Shown piece by piece: positions 48,292 through 55,160 of a DNA stretch of 64,000 nt; the first letter of the stretch is position 1; every line of letters starts with the position of its first letter. A program made the translations under genes and the position numbers. The DNA is taken from contig NZ_CP109487.1 of assembly GCF_036227605.1 (NCBI RefSeq), positions 5,889,501 to 5,953,500 of the forward strand. Reading direction: 5' to 3'. Below the pieces are notes generated by a model. That model made no database searches and was not told where the DNA came from. It was given only the letters and a program-made list of their open reading frames with translations. Source of the stretch: Streptomyces sp. NBC_01439. Its GTDB lineage: Bacteria > Actinomycetota > Actinomycetes > Streptomycetales > Streptomycetaceae.

Positions 48292-49596
48292 TCAAGCCTT
48301 GGTGGTCTCCGACTCCATCGCCGCGATCTCCTCGTCCGACTCCCGCCCCGGCGTCGCGAGGTCGAACTTCGTGATCGCGAAACGGAACACCACGTAGTAG
48401 ACGAGCGCGAAGCACAGGCCGATCGGAATGATCAGCCAGGGCTTCGTCGCCAGGCTCCAGTTGATGACGTAGTCGATCAGACCCGCCGAGAAGCTGAAGC
48501 CGTCCTTGACCCCCAACCCCCACGACACCGCCATGGACACACCCGTCAGCACCGCGTGCACCGCGTACAGGGCGGGCGCGACGAAGAGGAAGGAGTACTC
48601 CAGCGGCTCGGTGATCCCGGTGACGAACGAGGTCAGGGCCACCGACAGCATCAGACCGCCGACCTCCTTGCGCCGCTGCGGCTTCGCGCAGTGCGTGATC
48701 GCCAGCGCCGCCGCCGGCAGCGCGAACATCATGATCGGGAAGAAGCCGGTCAGGAACAGACCCGCGGTCGGGTCGCCGTGCAGGAACATGTTGATGTCGC
48801 CGTGGTACGTCTTCCCGTCCGGCGCCGTGTACGACCCGAACTGGAACCAGATCGGCACGTTCAGGAACTGGTGCAGGCCGATCACCAGCAGCGCGCGGTT
48901 CGCCACGCCGAAGATGCCGCCGCCCCAAGCACCCAGCCCGCGAAGCCAGTCGGAGAAGCTCTCCAGCGCGTCCCCGACCGGCGGCCAGACCCACAGGCAG
49001 AGCGCGGCGAAAGCGATCGCGACGAAGGACATCACGATCGGGACCAGCCGCCGGCCGTTGAAGAAGCCGAGCCAGTCCACCAGCTTCACCCGGTGGTACC
49101 GCTGCCAGAAATAGGCCGCCAGAAGGCCCATGATGATGCCGCCGAAAACCCCGGGGTTCTGGTACGTGTACGCCACGAAGGTGTCGTTCGGCCCCAGGCA
49201 GCCGCCCCCGATGTCCTTGGTCCCCACGGGGCAGGCCTTCTGGAACGCGTGCAGCACCCCCCGGTAGACGAGGAAGCCCGCCGTGGCCGCGAGGGCGGTC
49301 GAACCGTCCGCCTTCTTCGCCATGCCGATGGCCACGCCGATGCAGAAGAGGAGGGGCAGGCCGAGATCGGGATCGAGCAGCGCCCCGCCGGCGCCCGCCA
49401 TCACCTTGGCGACGTCCGTCCACTGCAGGCCGTCCGCGCCAAAGACGTCCGGCTGCCCCAGTCGCAACAGGATGCCTGCCGCAGGCAGTACGGCGATGGG
49501 GAGCTGAAGGCTCCGCCCCATCTTCTGCAGCCCCTGGAACAGGTTGTTCCGCCAATCCGATCGTGGCGCTGCTGCTGCGGAGCTGCTCGCGCTCAT
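48292..49596 (-). CDS. nagE1: GlcNAc/glucosamine-type PTS permease, EIIC (NagE1-like)
   Basis: 434-aa paralogue of the EIIC at 46753, sharing LQLPIAVLPAAGILLRLG, GMAKKADGSTALAATAGFLVYRG, GIFGVANRALLVIGLHQFLNVPIWF, FFPIMMFALPAAALAI, FVTGITEPLEYSFLFVAP and the C-terminal TPGRESDEEIAAME. It has a longer variable loop (CPVGTKDIGGGCLGPNDTFV). The ATG at 49596 follows GGGAGGA on the minus strand. It is divergent from the EIIB gene, sharing a dre box at 49647-49662. The substrate may be GlcNAc or a related aminosugar. Confidence 0.82.
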   Translation of the reverse strand: MSASSSAAAAPRSDWRNNLFQGLQKMGRSLQLPIAVLPAAGILLRLGQPDVFGADGLQWTDVAKVMAGAGGALLDPDLGLPLLFCIGVAIGMAKKADGSTALAATAGFLVYRGVLHAFQKACPVGTKDIGGGCLGPNDTFVAYTYQNPGVFGGIIMGLLAAYFWQRYHRVKLVDWLGFFNGRRLVPIVMSFVAIAFAALCLWVWPPVGDALESFSDWLRGLGAWGGGIFGVANRALLVIGLHQFLNVPIWFQFGSYTAPDGKTYHGDINMFLHGDPTAGLFLTGFFPIMMFALPAAALAITHCAKPQRRKEVGGLMLSVALTSFVTGITEPLEYSFLFVAPALYAVHAVLTGVSMAVSWGLGVKDGFSFSAGLIDYVINWSLATKPWLIIPIGLCFALVYYVVFRFAITKFDLATPGRESDEEIAAMESETTKA

Positions 49597-49646
49597 CGGC
49601 GTCCTCCCTGGCCGGCCCGTTTTGGCTGCCGCAACACTTGCGGCAC

Positions 49647-49662
49647 ACTGGTGTAGACCAGT
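49647..49662. promoter_or_regulatory. DasR dre box between nagE1 and nagF
   Basis: ACTGGTGTAGACCAGT differs from the palindromic dre consensus ACTGGTCTAGACCAGT at one base. It lies between the divergent starts at 49596 and 49824 and could repress both. Confidence 0.88.
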
Positions 49663-49823
49663 TGTGGGCAGGTTGCTGCTGATCGTCATCATTCGGCAGG
49701 GGCCGGTCATGTGCCTGCATAGATGGGCCAATCGTGCGTTACCGTGACGAAGCGGACCGTGCAGGTGGGTAGCCACATACTGGCCGCCGAGACTCGTTCT
49801 TCGAAACACTCAGGGAGAAACAC

Positions 49824-50057
49824 ATGGCCACCAAGGCTGAGAAGATCGTCGCCGGGCTCGGCGGCATCGAGAACATCGAAGAGGTCGAGGGCTGCATCAC
49901 CCGCCTGCGCACCGAGGTCATCAACCCCGACCTGGTCGACGAAGCCGCGCTCAAGGCCGCCGGCGCCCACGGCGTCGTCAAGATGGGCACCGCGATCCAG
50001 GTCGTCATCGGCACCGACGCCGACCCGATCGCCGCCGACATCGAAGACATGATGTGA
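49824..50057 (+). CDS. nagF: GlcNAc PTS EIIB component
   Basis: 77-aa EIIB that relays phosphate from EIIA to the sugar. The phosphorylated cysteine is C24 in [14 protein letters not shown], followed by the conserved helix and the strand [24 protein letters not shown]. It is a stand-alone protein, as in S. coelicolor NagF. Divergent from nagE1 under a shared dre box; the EIIC partners are encoded at 46753 and 48292. The ribosome site is AGGGAG. Confidence 0.93.
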   Translation: MATKAEKIVAGLGGIENIEEVEGCITRLRTEVINPDLVDEAALKAAGAHGVVKMGTAIQVVIGTDADPIAADIEDMM

Positions 50058-50105
50058 TCCGGACCCGCTAGCCAGGTCCCTGCAGACCCCTGCAGACCCC
50101 GTGCA

Positions 50106-50135
50106 GACCCCGTCCCGGAAGCCCCGGACGGGGTC
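50106..50135 (+). terminator. terminator after nagF
   Basis: GACCCCGTCC pairs with GGACGGGGTC around a 10-nt loop, followed by TTCGCCTT. Three direct copies of a TGCAGACCCC-like unit (50082-50110) lead into it. Confidence 0.75.
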
Positions 50136-50169
50136 TTCGCCTTCCCCCGCAGGGACTAGGCTCGGAGCC

Positions 50170-50895
<726 letters not shown>

Positions 50896-50933
50896 GCGGC
50901 AACCGCCGGGCCCGCCCCGGCGTCCAGGAAGAT

Positions 50934-50965
50934 ACGGGCGCACGGTCTCGAAGCCGTGCGCCCGT
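50934..50965 (+). terminator. terminator after rph
   Basis: A perfect 12-bp stem (ACGGGCGCACGG / CCGTGCGCCCGT) with an 8-nt loop, followed by CCTCGTAG. Confidence 0.75.
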
Positions 50966-51000
50966 CCTCGTAGCGTCCAAACCCCCAGGGGGAGAACCGC

Positions 51001-51381
51001 ATGAAGCTCCGCATAGCGGCCGTAGCCGTGGCCGCCGTACTCACCGTCCCGGCCCTGTCCGCCTGCGACGCGATCTCCACGGCGATGGACTGCGCGAACA
51101 CGGCCGTGGCCATCACGGACGGCGCGAACGACCTCCAGCAGGCCGTTTCCCAAGCGGGCAACAGCCCCCAGGACGCCCAGAACGCGCTCAACCAGATCGA
51201 GTCGAACCTGAAGAAGATCGGCGACCAGACGGACAACACCGACCTGGGCAAGGCCATCGATTCGATGAACACGGCCGTCAAGAACGTCCGCGCCTCGATC
51301 GAGAGCGGCAACACCGCCCCGGACATCAGGCCGGTCGCGGACGCGGCGAGCGAGCTCTCCAAGGTCTGCACCCCGGGCTGA
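51001..51381 (+). CDS. small lipoprotein, unknown function
   Basis: 126-aa predicted lipoprotein: MKLRIAAVAVAAVLTVPALSAC ends in a lipobox with Cys22. The mature part is helical with amphipathic stretches (NDLQQAVSQAGN, ALNQIESNLKKIGDQ, AIDSMNTAVKNVRASIE) and a C-terminal Cys. No family recognised. It is preceded by GGGGGAGAA, an excellent ribosome site, and lies between rph and rdgB. Confidence 0.82.
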   Translation: MKLRIAAVAVAAVLTVPALSACDAISTAMDCANTAVAITDGANDLQQAVSQAGNSPQDAQNALNQIESNLKKIGDQTDNTDLGKAIDSMNTAVKNVRASIESGNTAPDIRPVADAASELSKVCTPG

Positions 51382-51397
51382 CCCGGATAATGGCGGC

Positions 51398-52012
51398 ATG
51401 ACCTCGACGCCCAGCCGCCTCATCCTGGCCACCCGCAACGCGGGCAAAGTCTCCGAACTCCGCGCGATCCTGTCCGACGCCGGCCTGCCGCACGAGCTGG
51501 TCGGCGCGGACGCGTACCCCGAGATCCCGGACGTCAAGGAAACCGGCGTCACCTTCGCCGAGAACGCCCTCCTCAAGGCCCATGCCCTGGCCCGCGCCAC
51601 CGGCCTCCCGGCGGTCGCCGACGACTCGGGACTCTGCGTGGACGTCCTGCACGGCGCCCCCGGCATCTTCTCGGCCCGCTGGGCCGGCACCCACGGCGAC
51701 GACAAGGCCAACCTGGACCTGCTGCTGGCCCAGCTCGGTGACATCGCCGACGAGAACCGCGGGGCCCACTTCGCGTGCGCGGCGGCCCTGGCCCTCCCGG
51801 ACGGCACCGAACGCGTCGTCGAGGGCCGCCTCCTCGGCACCCTCCGCCACACTCCGTCCGGCACCGGCGGCTTCGGCTACGACCCGATCCTCCAGCCGCA
51901 GGGCGACACCCGCACGTGCGCGGAACTGACCCCGGCGGAGAAGAACGCCATCTCCCACCGCGGCCAGGCCTTCCGCGCCCTGGTCCCCTTCGTCCGCGCC
52001 CTCCTGGGCTGA
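51398..52012 (+). CDS. rdgB: XTP/dITP diphosphatase (Ham1/RdgB family)
   Basis: 204-aa house-cleaning enzyme that hydrolyses non-canonical purine NTPs. Family motifs: RLILATRNAGKVSELRAIL, ETGVTFAENALLKAHALA, AVADDSGLCVDVLHGAPGIFSARWAG, GTGGFGYDPILQP and LTPAEKNAISHRGQAFRAL. All substrate-binding blocks are intact. It follows the lipoprotein gene by 16 bp and ends before a large terminator and tRNA-Leu. Confidence 0.96.
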   Translation: MTSTPSRLILATRNAGKVSELRAILSDAGLPHELVGADAYPEIPDVKETGVTFAENALLKAHALARATGLPAVADDSGLCVDVLHGAPGIFSARWAGTHGDDKANLDLLLAQLGDIADENRGAHFACAAALALPDGTERVVEGRLLGTLRHTPSGTGGFGYDPILQPQGDTRTCAELTPAEKNAISHRGQAFRALVPFVRALLG

Positions 52013-52053
52013 GTCCTGTCGATCCGGCGGGACGCCACTGGATCGCGAACGCT

Positions 52054-52092
52054 CGAAGGCCCCGTACGCGACAACTGCGTACGGGGCCTTCG
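52054..52092. terminator. terminator between rdgB and tRNA-Leu
   Basis: A perfect 16-bp stem (CGAAGGCCCCGTACGC / GCGTACGGGGCCTTCG) closes on GACAACT. It can end rdgB (plus) and the tRNA/HNH transcript (minus). Confidence 0.85.
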
Positions 52093-52101
52093 GCATGGAT
52101 G

Positions 52102-52185
52102 TGCGGTTGGGGGGACTCGAACCCCCACGGGTTTTACCCCACTTGGACCTAAACCAAGCGTGACTGCCAATTCCACCACAACCGC
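52102..52185 (-). tRNA. tRNA-Leu (TAG)
   Basis: Minus-strand cloverleaf of 84 nt. Acceptor GCGGTTG/CAACCGC pairs over 7 bp; anticodon arm CTTGG-TTTAGGT-CCAAG gives anticodon TAG; the variable arm is long, as in class II tRNAs; the T arm GGGGG-TTCGAGT-CCCCC is perfect. Discriminator base is A. CCA is not encoded. It lies downstream of the HNH gene on the same strand. Confidence 0.92.
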
Positions 52186-52228
52186 GACATGTTGCCCAAT
52201 TCGGACATCTCGTCCGTTCGGGCTGCGC

Positions 52229-53239
52229 TCAGTCTACGGGGATGACCGTGGCCTTGGCACGACGGTTACGGCACCACGTGTCGGTCAGGGAGTGGCAGTT
52301 CGGGCACAGGTATCGGAGGTTCTCGCGATGGTTGTCGCGCCAGTCCCCATTGATGTGATCGATCTGGAGGGTGATCGGCTGTCCGCGCCACTCTCCGGTG
52401 TTGCCGCACTCTTCGCAAGCGTAGGGCACGCCGATCTCTTGCAGGGCTCGGTGCAGGCGGGGGCGGTGAACGCGTGATGCACCCTCGGGGAGCATGGTCA
52501 GGGTGGTGTCGGCGGTGCCGCTCCGCAAGTGTGTCGCCTGTGTGGTTGCCCAGGTGCGCCTCTTGAAGTGGCTGACTTCGAGTTCGAGCCGGGTCACCAG
52601 CCGCCGAACGCGTCGATGGTTCACGTCGTTGACCTGCAGGCCGAGAGCGCGCATCAGGTCCGCGTAGCTCAAGGCTCCCGGAACCGCTGCGCGCAGAGCG
52701 TCCTCGGAGATCATGACTCGCGTGTTCCGGAAATGGGTGGTGTCGATGTCGTGCGCCTTCAGCATCCTTCCCAAGGCGGCGCGGGAGCGACTGTCGTCCG
52801 GCACGCCCAGGGCGCGAGCCGTGCCGCGGACGCTGTCGGCGGAGGCCGCGGCTACCGCAAGCTCCTCCGTGGTGAACGGTAGCTCGACGCCGGCCCGTTG
52901 CATGCCGCGAAAATGGCTGATGTCGATGCCGGCGGCGGCTATGCGGCGGACGATGTGCGACAGGGTCCCCGTGGCGGGGGGCGCGCCGAGCTTGACCGCA
53001 ACCTCACGCAGGGTGGTGGACGTCGCAGCCGCGGCGGCGATGGCCTCGTCGGGGTACTTGCGCCACGGACTTCGCTTCGCGAAATGGCTGGTGTCGATTC
53101 CGTAGGTGGTGACGCGCTCCTGCAGCATGCGGCGTCGCCCTCCGCTCTCCTTGAAGCCCAGGCGCCGCATCAGGTCGGCCCAGCCTCTCGACGCGGCCAC
53201 TGCGGAGGCCAGGGTGTCGCGGTCGTGCGGGTCTCTCAT
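52229..53239 (-). CDS. HNH endonuclease-like protein with repeated DNA-binding-like modules
   Basis: 336 aa. The C-terminal HNH nuclease domain reads CEECGNTGEWRGQPITLQID followed by HINGDWRDNHRENLRYLCPN and CHS; two CxxC pairs bind zinc, and the DH...N...H residues form the catalytic site. The first ~240 residues comprise four related modules of roughly 55-60 aa, each ending in a motif of the type GIDTSHF, GIDISHF, DIDTTHF and LEVSHF, with Ala/Arg-rich helices between (ADLMRRLGF, LREVAVKLGA, RGTARALGV, ADLMRALGL). These look like tandem helix-turn-helix units for DNA recognition, as in phage-type HNH endonucleases. The gene is 43 bp upstream of tRNA-Leu. A homing-endonuclease role is possible but not proven. 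Confidence 0.8.
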   Translation of the reverse strand: MRDPHDRDTLASAVAASRGWADLMRRLGFKESGGRRRMLQERVTTYGIDTSHFAKRSPWRKYPDEAIAAAAATSTTLREVAVKLGAPPATGTLSHIVRRIAAAGIDISHFRGMQRAGVELPFTTEELAVAAASADSVRGTARALGVPDDSRSRAALGRMLKAHDIDTTHFRNTRVMISEDALRAAVPGALSYADLMRALGLQVNDVNHRRVRRLVTRLELEVSHFKRRTWATTQATHLRSGTADTTLTMLPEGASRVHRPRLHRALQEIGVPYACEECGNTGEWRGQPITLQIDHINGDWRDNHRENLRYLCPNCHSLTDTWCRNRRAKATVIPVD

Positions 53240-53341
53240 GACGTGGGCCCTCCGTAGAGTTCGGCCGCGCGTGCGGCCCTCGTACGGAGCAGCGGCACCG
53301 GAAGGCGGACGGTTACGGGTCGATTCGTCCGATAAACGGAA

Positions 53342-53368
53342 CGGCCCGCACCGGGTTGGTGCGGGCCG
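53342..53368. terminator. hairpin between bcp and HNH gene
   Basis: An 11-bp perfect stem (CGGCCCGCACC / GGTGCGGGCCG) with loop GGGTT lies 21 bp past the end of bcp on the minus strand. Confidence 0.7.
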
Positions 53369-53389
53369 GTTCGGGAGCCGGGGCGGGGG

Positions 53390-53857
53390 TCAGAGGCCCA
53401 GGTCCTTGATGATCTTGGCTACGTGGCCCGTGGCCTTGACGTTGTAGAAGGCGTGTTCGACCTTGCCCTCCTCGTCGACCACCACCGTGGAGCGGATGAC
53501 CCCGGTGACCGTCTTGCCGTACAGCTTCTTCTCGCCGTACGCGCCGTACGCCGTCAGCGTCTCCTTCTCCGGGTCGCTGACCAGGGTGACCTTCAGGTCC
53601 TCCTTCTCGCGGAACTTCGCCAGCTTCTCCGGCTTGTCCGGAGACACACCGATGACGTCGTAGCCGTGTCCCGTCAGGAAGGACAGGTTGTCCGTGAAAT
53701 CGCAGGCTTGCTTGGTGCAGCCCGGGGTCAGCGCGGACGGGTAGAAGTAGACGATCACCTTGCGGCCCTTGTGGTCGGCGAGCGAGACCTCGTTGCCGTC
53801 CGCATCGGGCAGGGTGAAGGCGGGGGCGGTGTCGCCCGGCTGGAGTCGCTCGCTCAT
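53390..53857 (-). CDS. bcp: thiol peroxidase, Bcp/PrxQ family
   Basis: 155-aa peroxiredoxin that reduces hydroperoxides. The peroxidatic cysteine is C47 in SALTPGCTKQACDF, with the resolving-type C52 five residues on, as in Bcp/PrxQ. Other blocks: GDTAPAFTLPDADG, KVIVYFYPSA, DVIGVSPDKPEKLAKFREKE and VTLVSDPEKETLTAYGAYGEKK. The start ATG 53857 (MSERLQPG) follows GGAGAG. The DUF3618 gene is divergent, 59 bp away. Confidence 0.95.
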   Translation of the reverse strand: MSERLQPGDTAPAFTLPDADGNEVSLADHKGRKVIVYFYPSALTPGCTKQACDFTDNLSFLTGHGYDVIGVSPDKPEKLAKFREKEDLKVTLVSDPEKETLTAYGAYGEKKLYGKTVTGVIRSTVVVDEEGKVEHAFYNVKATGHVAKIIKDLGL

Positions 53858-53916
53858 CGTGACACTCTCCTCGGGAGGGGATCGGTATGCCATGAGACTA
53901 AGCTGACAGACTGTTC

Positions 53917-54285
53917 ATGGCGGACTACGCCCCACACGACCACGAGGACGACGGAGGCAGCGCGGTGCCGGAAGCCAGGACCCCCGCACAGATCGAGGCG
54001 GACATCGTCCGCCGCCGTGAGCAGCTCGCCGAGACGCTCGACGAGATCGGTGTGCGCATGCACCCGAAGACGATCATCGGGGACGCGAAGGCACGGGTCG
54101 CCTCGTCCGTCGACGAGACCGCCGGGCGGGCCTTCGCCGCGGTGAACCGGTTCGTGACGGATGTGCGGGACGGTCTGCGCCACGACGACGGGGCTCCGCG
54201 CGTCGACCGGATCGTGCCCGTCGCGCTGGTCGCGGTGAGCCTGGTCGGGCTGTTCGTGGTGTCGGCGCGCCGCAAGCGCGGATGA
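53917..54285 (+). CDS. DUF3618 membrane protein
   Basis: 122 aa. The DUF3618 signature is RTPAQIEADIVRRREQLAETLDEIGVRMHPKTI, followed by a helical linker and one C-terminal TM helix (RIVPVALVAVSLVGLFVVSA) with a basic tail (RRKRG). The family occurs in actinobacteria and some other bacteria, with unknown function and often alongside DUF1269/phage holin-like genes. TAAGCT at about 53901 could be its -10. Start at ATG 53917. Confidence 0.85.
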   Translation: MADYAPHDHEDDGGSAVPEARTPAQIEADIVRRREQLAETLDEIGVRMHPKTIIGDAKARVASSVDETAGRAFAAVNRFVTDVRDGLRHDDGAPRVDRIVPVALVAVSLVGLFVVSARRKRG

Positions 54286-54328
54286 CCCTGAGGGGTACGG
54301 GACGGGCGCGGGCAGGTAGGTTCGGGGC

Positions 54329-54670
54329 GTGAGCGAGAACACCACCCACGACAAGCTACCCATTCGCATGCTGCACGACCGCGTGCTCGTGAAGTCCGAT
54401 CTGCCGGAGGGCGAGCGGCGCTCGGGCGGCGGCATCCTGATTCCCGCGACGGCCGCGGTGGGCAAGCGGCTGGCCTGGGCCGAGGTGGTCGCGGTCGGGC
54501 AGAACGTCCGGACGGTCGAGCCCGGTGACCGGGTGCTGTACGACCCCGAGGACCGTGCCGAGGTCGAGGTGCGCGGTGCGACGTACGTGCTGATGCGCGA
54601 GCGGGACCTGCACGCCGTGGCCGCGGAGCGACTGGAGGGGTCGGAGGACTCCACCGGGCTGTACCTCTGA
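54329..54670 (+). CDS. GroES-like co-chaperonin fold protein
   Basis: 113-aa protein with a Cpn10/GroES fold: IRMLHDRVLVKSDLPEGERRSGGGILIPATAAVGKRLAWAEVVAVGQNVRTVEPGDRVLYD. The mobile-loop IVL tripeptide typical of GroES is not clear (SGGGILIP holds ILI), and the end diverges (EVRGATYVLMRERDLHAVAAERL). It is not linked to groEL here, so a dedicated or paralogous co-chaperone is more likely than the main GroES. GTG start at 54329; terminator at 54681-54710. Confidence 0.83.
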   Translation: MSENTTHDKLPIRMLHDRVLVKSDLPEGERRSGGGILIPATAAVGKRLAWAEVVAVGQNVRTVEPGDRVLYDPEDRAEVEVRGATYVLMRERDLHAVAAERLEGSEDSTGLYL

Positions 54671-54680
54671 GTCGCTGAGC

Positions 54681-54710
54681 AAGGGCTGGTGGCCCGGGTC
54701 ACCAGCCCTT
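54681..54710 (+). terminator. terminator after GroES-like gene
   Basis: AAGGGCTGGTG and its complement (ending ACCAGCCCTT) form a 12-bp stem including one G-T pair, followed by TTCG and more T-rich sequence. Confidence 0.8.
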
Positions 54711-54736
54711 TTCGCGGCCTTTTCGCGGCTTTTTGC

Positions 54737-54742
54737 TACGGT
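54737..54742 (+). promoter_or_regulatory. -10 element for riboswitch-controlled SMR gene
   Basis: TACGGT fits the TANNNT -10 pattern and would start transcription at about 54749, immediately before the guanidine-III riboswitch core. The -35 region is not recognisable. Confidence 0.4.
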
Positions 54743-54752
54743 GGGGGAGAAC

Positions 54753-54792
54753 CCCGACGAGACGCGCCGTACCGGGTACGACAAGACGACGC
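54753..54792 (+). ncRNA. guanidine-III riboswitch (ykkC-III class)
   Basis: The 40-nt core resembles the Thermobifida fusca guanidine-III riboswitch, recalled from memory. CCCG (54753-54756) pairs with CGGG (54773-54776). ACGAG follows the first arm, and GCGCCGT (54764-54770) can form the pseudoknot with ACGACGC (54786-54792), with one mismatch. The conserved GACAAGACG element lies between. The ribosome site GGAGG is at 54815-54819, shortly before the SMR ATG at 54827. Ligand-induced pseudoknot folding would be expected to expose the ribosome site; the mechanism here is inferred. Confidence 0.85.
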
Positions 54793-54826
54793 ACCCCGTA
54801 CCGCTCGTCGTCTCGGAGGTGCCGTC

Positions 54827-55147
54827 ATGGCATGGGTTCTTCTTCTCGTCGCCGGTCTGCTCGAAGTCGGCTGGTCGATCGGCATGAAGTTCACCGAAGG
54901 TTTCACCCGGCTGTGGCCCAGTGTGTTCACGGGTGCCGGGATCGTCGCGAGCATGGTGTTGCTGTCGTACGCCGCGAAGACCCTGCCCATCGGTACGGCC
55001 TACGGGGTGTGGGTGGGCATCGGTGCCGCCGGCGCGGCCGTGCTCGGTATGGCGGTGTTGGGTGAGCCCGTTACCGCCGCCCGGATCTTCTTCATCTGTC
55101 TGTTGCTGGTCGCCGTGGTGGGGCTGAAGGCGACCTCCGGTCACTGA
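54827..55147 (+). CDS. sugE: SMR-family guanidinium exporter (Gdx/SugE type)
   Basis: 106-aa small multidrug resistance protein with four TM helices. The conserved glutamate is E13 in VLLLVAGLLEVGWSIGMKFT, and the G-[x]-A-Y-G-V-W-V-G motif (GTAYGVWVGIGAAGAAVLG) is in TM3. The SugE/Gdx subgroup exports guanidinium by proton antiport as a dual-topology dimer. A guanidine-III riboswitch directly upstream supports guanidinium as substrate. It is a single SMR gene, so a homodimer is expected. Start at 54827 follows GGAGG. Confidence 0.92.
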   Translation: MAWVLLLVAGLLEVGWSIGMKFTEGFTRLWPSVFTGAGIVASMVLLSYAAKTLPIGTAYGVWVGIGAAGAAVLGMAVLGEPVTAARIFFICLLLVAVVGLKATSGH

Positions 55148-55160
55148 CCGGGTGCTGCGG

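Noticed and set aside
50082..50110. Short tandem repeats TGCAGACCCC considered as a CRISPR-like or iteron array
   Set aside because: Only about three copies with no spacers, leading directly into a terminator; too few and too short for CRISPR or iterons.
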